DNA of 64,000 nucleotides from positions 543,092 to 607,091 of the forward strand of contig JACTAT010000039.1 of NCBI GenBank assembly GCA_014526335.1. The letters run 5' to 3'. This DNA is from Chrysaora quinquecirrha. Lineage: Eukaryota > Cnidaria > Scyphozoa > Semaeostomeae > Pelagiidae. Made by a program: the position numbers and the translations under genes. A model generated the notes under the pieces. It worked only from the letters and a program-made list of their open reading frames with translations, searched no databases and had not been told where the DNA came from. The first letter of the stretch is position 1; every line of letters starts with the position of its first letter. Positions 28,101-40,100 of this stretch are shown here, in pieces.

Positions 28101-31100
28101 ACTACTCAAAGATTTATCACGCAATGTGACGTGACCAAACGACCAAACATTGACTGCAAAGATAATCTCAAATTCTTGTCCAACAATGTTTGATACTTTT
28201 ACCACAGCCTAGCAATAATAAAACAATACACCCTCACCTCATCATTTCTTTTCACAGCAAAAGCTACATCCGTATCAGTAGTAGACTTCACGTTTCTTAC
28301 TTTTCTTCGTTGATAACGCGTCTGCACTGCCCAGATAGCAATATTCTCAATCTTTGCAGAGGTAATCAACCTAATATGATTGGCGAAGTCCTTCATTTTA
28401 CCACGCACAAATTCATCAGCGGAGATATCAAGTGCAGTTACAACCATGCTGTTCTGATAGAGATCTTCAGAGACCATACTCACAATGATTTTGATTACTG
28501 CAGACGCGAAGTACTTGCCGTCTGATACTTCAACAGCGATTGTGTATATACCCTGCCTGGGCCGGCCTTTGATCATGCCATCAAGGGTCCCAATAGAGAA
28601 TGTATTGTCATCATTACCACTGACGATCTTGAACTGATGAAGGTCATCCTTGTCTTTGTCTGTCACACGTATACGCCCTACAGTGACTAATTCCCCAGGC
28701 TTTTTCACTACTAGGAAGAATACCGTCGGCTCACTTATAACTGGTCTTTCTTTACTCGCTTTAACAACGTGTAATGTCAAATAACAAAGCGTGCTCTGAG
28801 GTGGCGATCCGTTATCCGTTACACGAACCACGAACTTGTACGTTGACTTTTCAGATGCTTTTATATCGCCAGTTGCTACTAGGCGTCCCATAACATTACT
28901 CTGCTCGATAATGCTAAATCTTTTATCACCCTCGATGATTGTGTACGTGAAAGGCGCACCATTCTTATCAGAGTCGCGATCTTTGGCCTTCCATGAGAAT
29001 ATATAACCAGGGATAGTACCCTCTTGAATGATCTTAGTCGCATTTGGGAAGTCAACTTCTGGGGCGTTATCATTCAGGTCAGCAACAGTAACGTCAACAG
29101 TGACATCAGTAAATAACGGGGGAGTGCCTAGATCGTACGCTCGCACACTGAATAAATAATTATCCTTCTCTTCTCTGTCTATTGGTTTCGTTCCAGCAAC
29201 ACTGATCACCCCCGTCATCTTATCAATTTTAAACGGAACCTCTTGCGCTGTTCTTACAATGCTGTACGACACACGGCCATTATCACCCTCGTCTTCGTCA
29301 TCAGCAAACACTTGCAGAACGAACGACCCGGCTCTAATGTTCTCGTCAATGCTTGTTACATACTTTTTCCTTGAAAATACGGGGGCATTATCATTCTCAT
29401 CTCCCACGTTTACAATAGCCATAACTACAGACGATAATGACGGTAAGCGGCTATATTTTGCCCTGATGCTCAACGTAAAAGACTTTGTTTTCTCATAGTC
29501 TAATTTTTTCAATAGCATAATTGCTCCGGTTCTTTTACCCAATCCGAACGTGCTTTCATCGCCGGTGACCATATCATATTCGACAGCTTCGTTACTCTTT
29601 GTGGAGCCCTTCACCGCCTCAACTTTCCCGACTAAACGTCCGACTTTCGAGTTTTCCGACAACGTAAACACGTAAGAGGCCTTCGTGAATTCAGGTGGTT
29701 TGTCGGACTTACTTAGGACAATAATGCTAACAGTAGCAGAAGAAGACAATGCCGGATCTCCGTCATCAATAGCTTCAACAGTTAACGAATAATTTCGCTG
29801 GTGTCCCTTCTCAAGGGATTTCTCTAGCATAATGATACCAGTCTTCGAATCAATGCTGAAAATACCTCCGTCTGGTGATGCCAACTGGTATGAGACGCGC
29901 CTATTGATACCTTGATCGGCATCAAGGGCTTGAACCCTGGCAAGCATCGCAGATACCGATGCATTTTCTCTGATGGGAACGATGTAATTATCCTGTGTGA
30001 AAATTGGCTTGTTGTCGTTTTTGTCCAGGACTTCTACAAAGACGTCTGAATAACACATGTGACCCCCGGCATCTGTGACTAGAACCTTGAACTGGCAGGT
30101 TTGATGCTTTTCACGGTCGATGTTTACACGGGGGATCAAATCACCTAGAAAGAAACAAAATTGAAGAAATTAATTAGGAAGATCAGGGAGCGCGAAGCGC
30201 GGGAGGCGAAACGCCCAGTGGACAGTTTTCTTATGTGTGATGCAGAGGACTGGGTCGGGGCGGGAAAACTAGAATAGAAATTGCGAATGGCGTCTTGCGT
30301 TCTTCGTGTTCTGCCACATTTTGCGTACTGAATCATAAAGGTTTAAAATTCAAATTCATGTTGCATTCATTTAAAAAAACCTTAGAAATTAATAGACTGT
30401 CTCTCTCTGATAACCGTATGTCGGTTTTTTATTATAACGTTCTTTGTTTGTGAGTATTTTGATTACTTTTTGCACAGTATCTTTGATATAAATACAAAAA
30501 CAACAAGATACAAAAACAAGGCCAGAGTCCACAAGAAACGATTCAGATGTCTTCCTCTCTCAATATCTCGCAAGCGGCAAAATATGGCAAAAAAAGTTTT
30601 AACACATAGACTGACCATGCATGAGGTAACATTTTTATGCTGAAAGCGCAAACATTCTTTAACATTCCTGAGAGAAAATTGAAAGCCGCCTGCAGCTAAG
30701 AGTTTTGTTGTAGCTTAGGCCAACGTCTCACCGTCGTACTAAAAGGGCTATAATTCGAATAAATGTAGTTTTACAATTGTTAAACTTGCACAAAAATCAA
30801 AAGAAAAGCATAATAAACCTAATACAATCAGTCAAAAAACTTACATATCCCAGATCTAAAGTGAAAACAGTAATAACAAAATATCACTCTTCAATTTTAC
30901 AGGGTCAAAAATTTCACGACACAGCTCGATTTCGCCTCGAAGCGCAATTCGAATTTTGCATCACACATCAGAAAACCGCATTTCATTGGTCGTTTCGCCT
31001 CCCGCGCTTCGCGCTCCTGGCAAATCGGGATGTTATCATTTGTGTCCGACACGACAATTGTGATTGTAACAGTTGTCGTAAACACACCATCATAGGCTAC

Positions 31101-34100
31101 GATTTCAAGGGCATGACGTGACATAGTCTCTCTATCGAGTGCAGAAGCGAGGCTTATATCACCGCTGACGTGATCAATTCGAAAATGTCCAAAATCGTTT
31201 CCTGATAGGATATAGTAACGAATAGACGGATCATTATCGGCGTCTTGTGCGAGAACAGCAGCGACGTTTTCATCGACGACATGATCTTCTCGGATCGTGA
31301 ATGCTCGTCTACCGGCGACGAAAACTGGCGGTGAGTTATTGACATCAAATAGAGTGATCCGGATTGTAGTCGTATCGTAAAACCGATTACCGGTGGCGTG
31401 TTTACCGTCGATGACCTCGACATACAGTTCATATACTGATCTTTTCTGGGTGTTAAACTTTCCAATGGTTTTTATCTCTCCGGTTCTTCGGTCTACTGAG
31501 AACAGACGCTTGATTTCCTCGCTGGTTGACTTTATGAACCGGTATTTCAGATGCGAACCGCTCATATCATCAGCATCATGCGCTTTCACTTGGACTATCA
31601 TTGTATTGACAGCAATATCTTCAGCAATTGAGATGTTGTATTCTTTGGACTCAAAAACAGGAGCATTATCATTAGTGTTTCCGACATTGACTTTCACAAA
31701 CATGTAAGCCTTTGAATCCGGGTGTTTGACATCGTAAGCATTGACTAATAAACTGTAGCTCTGAACAGTCTCATAATCCAGGCTTCCGGACAAGTGGATC
31801 GACCCGGTATCTTTGTTGATATCGAACACTCCGGTTGCGTTTGTGGATGGCAGGTTTCCTTTAAGAAATCGGTATTTAATATCAGCGTTATCATCATCTG
31901 AGCTGGCTGCTACAGTAGCGATCCGGTAGCCGGGGAAAGTAGACTCGAGTATTTCGACTGTATGAACAGATGTTTTGAACTTCAACATTTTCTGATTATC
32001 CGGTACGACGTTGATTCTGACTTGAGTTGAACTCTCGCGTCCGGGATATCCGTTATCCAATGCTTTGACAGCGAATTGATATGCTTTACCTTGTGGTGTC
32101 CCAGTAAGGGTCAGTGCGCCGGATTCTTTGTTGATTTGCAACGGCACATTTTCACTAGAAAAAGTAACATTAAAGAGTGAATTAAATATGTTTTTATGTA
32201 TTTAAACAAGTGTACAGGTAATATGATATCTTCGCTTTGGGCAAAGTCTCCGAAAAAAAAAACAGAACTACAGGGTATCAGAAGAACTGAGGACTTACTC
32301 TAATCCAGATATCGAGTATATGATCTCGCCATTCTTTCCACTGTCATAATCAATTGCTTTTACAGTCAGAATCGTGCTTCCAATCTTAGTAGCACCGCTT
32401 ACGGTCGCTTCATACGATGAAAACTCGAAAATTGGATCATTATCGTTGGCATCGACTATGTTGATGGTCACTTTACCAAAGGCAAAACGACCACCTCCAT
32501 CAGAAGCTCTAACTGGTAATACAAGGCCTGGCTAAACTAGGAGACATGTCACGCACGACATTGATGTCCCCTCGGTGTCTCCCAGTTTAGCCACCTCCGA
32601 AACTTTGTAGCGCACAAAGACAAAGAGACAAAGAAACATTTCTTGTCTCCACGACATGCAAATGACTCAGGGGACATGTTTCTCGCTTGTCACTCGCATG
32701 TTTGGCCACCCTGGGAGACACGCCGAATACAGTGTCGCGCGCGACTAGTTTAGCCATATCTTATCATAATCATTTGCCGCAATGACTGTGATGAACGCTG
32801 GTGAACCATTCTCTTGAACATTAACCGTCTGATCCGCTGAGACAATCACTGGACTGTGTTCATTGGCAATTTTGGATGTTAATTTTATTACCGCTGAAGC
32901 GGAAAAGCTTTCATCTGTGCAACCAATTTCAAACTGTGCTTCGCGCGGCGGTTTTCTATTCAAACGCACAGCACCAGTTAACGGATCAGCGGTGAGGAGT
33001 GTGGAATCTGTTATGACGTAGCGGATTCTAGAACCGTTCATATGATCAGGATCAATGCACTGTACTTTGCCGATGAATTGCCCCGGTTTCTTGTATTCTC
33101 CAACTGTGAAACTGTACGTTATCTGATCAAAATACGGGGGGTTATCATTGACGTTCTTGATGTTGATTTTCAAGAATGTACTGCTGCTCAGGGATGGCTG
33201 ACCACGATCGTTTGCATGGATTCTGAGATAGTACATCGGGATGGATTCGTAATCAAGCCCCCCTGTCACTGAGACCATGCCAGATGTCGGATTGATAGTG
33301 AACGGCACTTTCTTATCACTCAAAGAGGACAAACTATAACGGATATCAGCATTGAGGCCTTTGTCTGCATCGGTCGCTTGTATAATTGCAACATGAGTAT
33401 TCTTTGCTGCATCTTCAGGGACAGTGGCAACGTACATAGGAAGAGAAAATACCGGACGATGGTTGTTGATGTCTGTAACTGTAATTGTGCACCCTGTTGT
33501 CGACCATGATCCACTGCGAGTGTCTGTTGCTTGAACCGTAAGATTATAAACTGGCTGGATGATGAGATCTAATGTATCGATAACTGTCAGTTCACCTGAA
33601 ATTAAATAAAATTGTGACTTTAGTGCCATTGCTGCCTATAGTGGAACCTTTATAAATGGAAATAATGGAGATAGCAAGCGGCAACAGCATAGGGCATTCT
33701 TAAACGTTAAAAATACTGTGAAAAAAATCCTTTAAATACCAGGTAGCAAGAGCTTTGAATGAGACAAAAAAATCAAGTATCAAAATATTAATTCGCAAGA
33801 GATAAATAGCGTACAACTAAACGTAGGCTATCAAAATGTGCACTTCATCAGTAGACAGCATCTACTGATGTCTACTGATTTTCTGTGTGCGGGGCAGTGC
33901 AACACCGTACCGAGTAAATTTTGACTCTTTCATTTTTTTGTGGTACGGCTGCACTAGAAAAATACCTTTATGAAACAGAGGCGTACCGAGTTGAACCATA
34001 GTCGAACTGAATTTCTGTTGGCGAGGCACAGCACAGCTCGACGTAGGCATAATAGGCTGTTTGAATCTCAAAGGCACATGTGTTCTTCATGTCCAAAGTA

Positions 34101-37100
34101 CAGGGTCATTACTTAAAATTTAATACAACTAGATTCAGCAATGGGTTACCTGTGTTGAAATCCAATGAAAATTGATTGTACAGGTCTCCCTTTGGAATGC
34201 TGTAGAAAACATTACGTCCTTGGGGTCCTTTGGCAGTTATTGTCCCAACTTTTGCTCCTAATGCCGAATTTTTATTATAAGAAACTCCTTCATTAGAAAC
34301 TCAGTACTGAGATCAATAATGGTTAAAGAAACTTTCAGTACTCGACCAAAAATGATAAGAAACTTGCAGATCTCAACAATCTTTTGGATTTACTGTAGAT
34401 ATATAGCCCTATGGAAACGACCTTCTGTTTGTTAAGTGCCTATTTTTACGAAAAGCAGCTACAGTAAACGTAGATTATATTTCTTCCTCTATTTGTCAAA
34501 TGTAAGGTTCAATTACCTGTTTTTCAACAATAGAATTTTGATCCCCAAGAAACCGCTGACAAATTTTCAATACCAGAATTCTCCAAAAATTAAGAAACTT
34601 TTGGTAGGGTACTGGAAAAATCTTATTAATGGCGGTAAACATAACGAGGCGGCATAAAAGCCGCTGATAAGTGAAAGGCACGAGGGTGGTCGGGGTGGTC
34701 AAGCTTAATGGACTAGTTGCGTGCGTCGTGGTCGAGCAGGCATGGCCCTCTCTGTCTAAACTCTCCTAATCGTTTACTGTTTTAGGCCAGCCTGGGAACT
34801 TTAGCCATTGTTAGATTTCAGGCCATCACATTTTAGACCAACTCGCAAAAAGTCACTTTTGGACGAAGACAAAATTAGCTAAAGAGGAAGGGGAAAGATT
34901 TCTGTTCGTCACACCAGGAGACGTTGGAGGGGTTTTTGCAGGTCAAACCAACTAAAATGGGAGTTGGGAATCCATTGGTTCTCATCAGAAAATCCGCAAA
35001 GAAATCGAGAATAGCTTCTGCTTGACAAATCATCCAATAGCAAATCAATAAAAAAGGGTTGTTCGAGGTAACATCAAGAGAAACGAGAGACTCGCGAGAA
35101 AAGTCACAGGCCACATCAACAGACTTCTACGTACAGGCGGTACAGACGGTACAGGCTTCTGTAGACTACATCAACAGAAACAGCAATGGAAAGGCTTCTG
35201 TGTGTCCCCACTTCTACAGGTAACCCTGAGTTGTGAGTATTTCCCTTGTATGGAACAATGTATGGGAACAAGATCGCATGCCAGCAAGTAATCCAAAGAG
35301 CTAAGTACCACAGGGTTGGATCTCCAGTGCTCTAATACTTCTGCAGTACAGGTTCAATTCTAAAGGCGGGCGCAAACCATACCAACATCGTTGGCCAACA
35401 TGTCCGCACGGTTTGCGCCCGGCTTAAGGGTACATTGGGATATGAGTAATACAGTGGAACCTCCATTAACGGACACCTATATAACGGACACCTCCGAACA
35501 ACGGACAATTTCTTTCAAAATTTAACACGGTCATTTCTTTGTAAGAGCAACATTATTCGACCGACAAAACTTAGGTGTCCGTTGTCCACTATATTAAGGC
35601 TGAACGGTAACAAAACTGTAACGAAATACGAACAGACATACCTTACGACCGAGTTAGATCCATCATCAGCATCATCAGCATGCACAGTAATCAACAATGA
35701 TCCAGGATTCGCATCAATATGTACACTTTGGTAATATGGTTCACCGGTGAAAACAGGCCTATTGTCGTTTTTATCCTCAATAGAAACATTAACCATTGCT
35801 TGGGCTACCTGTGACTGGTCTCTTTGTAGATGCGCTTGGACAATCAGTATGTAGTAAGCCTGTTGTTCTCGATCGAAAATAGATCCAGTTTTTGTTTTGA
35901 TTACGCCGTTTCGGGGATCTATAACAAAACCATCAGTTGGATTGACAATCGAGAACTGGATTCGTTCTCCGATTTCGTATCCAACAACGTTTAGGATGAT
36001 CAAAGTTTTGCTGTGCTTGTGATTCTCCGGAACAGAGGCGTGAAACAAATCTTGGCTGAATTTCAATGAACTGCCAGTGATGGGAAGCAGTGTGACCTGC
36101 ACTTGGCATGTGCTTGTGAATATCCCATCTGATGCTGATACCTGCAATGCGTATGCCTTACGTACCAAGAGCTCGGCATTTTTAGTCAGTATGACCCCAG
36201 TCTTTGGAGAGATGCTGAATTTGTCTTTATGATTCAATAACTGATATCTGATACTTCCGAAAATATTCGTGTCTCCATCATTCGCTTGTACTGTAGCGAC
36301 TTGAGTTCTGTTATACACTGGTGTATACAGCTGCACACGGTAGATCTGTTGGTTGAATTCGGGCATTTTATCGTTAATGTCTTTCACTCTGATGCTGACC
36401 TCAGTGAAAGCAAATAGCTTTGGTGTTCCATGATCGTATGCTTGAACGTGGAATTTGAAATACTCGATTTTCTCTCTGTCCAGTACCTGTAAAGTAATAC
36501 GAAATGAGTTGAACGCCTCCATCGGATACACATTCTTATGCGCCTCAAAAGCCAAGACTATATACATAACTATCATACTTCACTACATAACGTCACACGA
36601 ACTTAAACTTAACAACACTACACAAAAATTTACTTCACCGCACGACACTACGCTACACTACACTACACTATTTTTACGGCACTGTACTACATTACATTAA
36701 ATTTAATTAATCTACACAAACTACACTGCACTACACTTAACTACAATACACTGTACTATATTACACTCTGCACTACACTCGTCATCGTCATCATCAAAGG
36801 AGGTGATCTATTAGAACCGCCGTGTCCCTATTCCATTGATCCATGTCTTGTGCCCGTCTCTGGGGATCAACGAAACCCCACCCTTGAGGTCGTCCATCAA
36901 ACTGGTCTTCCGTCTTGTTATGGTTCTTCTGCCATAGACAGTTTTGCTTACACTTCACTGAACTACAATACAATACGATGATACACAACAATAAACTACA
37001 CCATAAAAAGTACAGTACGTACTTTGCCCTACACTCAACTCAACAACAATAAAAAACCTGCTCTACGGTAGTCAACATTGTAGTAAGCAATACTAAACGG

Positions 37101-40100
37101 GGCTATGTTGTACTGAGATAAAACCAATTGGTTTAAACTAAAGTCATCAAAGGACACCTCTTCAAAGCGGACCATTCAGTGAACAACTCTCTACAAAGGA
37201 CTATGACATTGGTCATACAGGTGTCCAGTATATAGACGTTCTACCGTACACTGTAACACAAAATTAAACTAAAATACAAGCACAAAACCCCACTACCAAC
37301 AAATAAAACACAGGACGAAGCATTAGGCTTACTACCTGAGTTGTACTTATCGCTATTGAATTCAATTGCAAAACACTCAAACTATCAGTTTGAACGATCT
37401 CATTTTAGTGTTAGCCTCCGTTCCATGAGCGATAACTTGGACTCAAGGACTCAGGTAATAAGTCTAACGTAGCATTCTGGAACTTCCAAAAAAGATTTTG
37501 TTACAAGTCTTAAGAATATAATGATTAAGAATGGTGAAAATCTTACTTGTCGGGTGACTAACTTTCCAGTGTTATCAATATCGAAATATCTTTTTGCACT
37601 TGACTCCAAGACTGAATAACCAATCCTAGCATTTTCACCAGAATCTTTATCAACGGCCTTGATAATCACTGGCCTATTCTGAGAATCCAGTATTTCTGAA
37701 CCCCGTCCTGAGCCTTCATCGATACTGCCAGTGTATGTCTTATTGAGAAAAACAGGGGGGTTATCATTCATATCTTTGATAAAGACATTGACTTTGATTC
37801 TTTTATTGTACTTTACGCCATCCCATGCTTGAACATGGAAACTGCACATTTTGTTTACTTCAGCATCCATTGGGCCCTTGAAGAGAGCGGAATGATTATT
37901 AATCAAACAAGCGATCAGCCTCGATTTCAAATATATCATGGAGAATCCGAGCTAGGCTCTGGCTAAACGATCAAAAAACTTTGTTTGTCAAACATTTGAA
38001 ATTTTCTCGCCAAACAATATGTTTTATAGTTTGGCCGTGTCGAAAAAAAAGCTCGTCAAACAATTTTGCTTGCATCAAACTGCAAATGTCTTTGAACTTT
38101 TTCAAAAACATTGCCCTTTTTTGACTGTGACTCAGGCCCTACCCGGACAGCAAAACATTGTTTTTCAAACATTTGAAATTTTATCGTCAAACAATATGTT
38201 TTACAGTTTGGCCATGTCGAAAAACACTTCTTGTCAAACAATTTTGCCTGCATTAAACCGAGAATGTCTTTTTCAAAAACATTGCCCTTTATTGACTGTG
38301 ACTCAGGCCCTGGCCAAACGGCAAAACATTGTTTTTCAAACATTTGCTTGTCAAGAAAAATGATTTACCGTTTGGCTTCGCCATAAAACAATGCTGATAA
38401 AACATTTTTTACTTGCATAAAGTAAAACATTTTAAAACATTTTTAAAAACATCGCCCAACAAATTCTGCTTATTGGTGCTTGTCCAGCAACGTTTGGGAC
38501 GGTTTCAAACGTTCAAACATTGCTGGATAAGCAAATATAAATTTTTGAACAACGCTGCTTGATCTTTTAGCAAGGGCCTTAGCTTTAGCTTACAGCTTTG
38601 ACCTGAAATAAGCAGAAGGAAAGTTTTGGCATAGATTTCAAACGCTTGACAAAAACATGTAGGATGTGGGATGTGCCACTTTTATTAGAGAAAAGAAGAG
38701 CATAAGCTGATGGCTCATTGCCAGAATTAGCAGATGCCAGTTGTGTGTGGCATTGAGGCAGAATAATACAAGGTAACCAAAGGCCTTTCAAAAGAGAGAA
38801 TAGCATCGATAGGTACTATGTAACGCTGCCAAGTTTTCATTGCAGAACGACTGGGTGCAATTAGATTGCAGATAAAAGGGTATGCAATACGGTAAGATGT
38901 AAGAATAGATACGAGTTCATCTTTTAATGCTATTAGTTTATTGGATTAGATAGGTTGTTAAAGAATGACGAAAGAGCGGAGAGGGATAGGAAAAGACCAG
39001 CTGAGGATATAAAGTAATTGGCAGGAGAGGCTCAAAAACCTTTTTAATAGAAAATACGATTTGGTATCCCAATATATATTAAGATCGTAAGCTACACGCC
39101 AGCAAGAAGAGCTCTAGAAGAAGCCAAGCGTAGACTATAATAGGAGGACAAAAAACAGCCTGACTCAAAATTATCGAAGGAGACCTTCAGGAGCTGCAGC
39201 TGCAGCTACAGCTAGATGGAGCCATCCGGCTGCTCCCCCCCCCCCCCAAGATAGAGAGGGGTGAAAGACGATGCTAGTTAAATCGAGAGCGCCATGAGCC
39301 ACACCTGCGCATAGTGCATCTGTAGTAGTACTACACTATATCAACCACCCTAGACGTATTACCTGGGTCGTAGTTACCGCTTTTGAGTTCAAAATCTGGA
39401 CCACTGATCTCTAAAAAAAGACTGGATCGAGAACCTACGGATTTTCCGTGAAGTTGTCTTTGGCAGCCATTGGAGAAGGCCAAAATGCGCATCCTCTTTG
39501 CGCAGCCACGAAGACAAGCAGGCCACAAGGGGCAGTTGATAGCGTAAAACTTCTTTGACGAATCGAAGGTAATGCTGATCTTTTTTGGACACTTAAACTA
39601 CTGGCTACTTTGAGCGATCTCGGTCTGGTGTAGGTCTCAGTTCTATGAGCGATTACTGGGGCGCAGTCTACGACCACCCCTTGAAAATCGAAAAAAAACT
39701 GAACAGAGAAAATAGGAAAGAATCGAAACCATCAAAAACCGAATGAAAAAGCAAACAAGAAAAGAAGAAATCCCATCGCCTGTAAAAAGGCAACATTTAA
39801 GAATAGCAACAGTCAAAATTAAAAATTGTTCTTTAAAAAAGAGCGAAAAAAGCGTGCATTATGTATCAGGTAATGCTTTTCATCATCTTAAAGATAAAGA
39901 AAACAGACAGCGCATTGAATGATGGTGTGAGACCTTCATGCATTGTACTGTACAGCAATGTACCAATAAATACAGAGAAAATGTAATGTAGTGCTGTCAA
40001 AGGTCCAGAAGAGCCGCAATGATTGTGGCTACAAACCTTATGCTTGTGCAAATCAGACTGTTGTTGGAATGAGACTCAAAGCCAGGAAGCGCCTTGTCTC

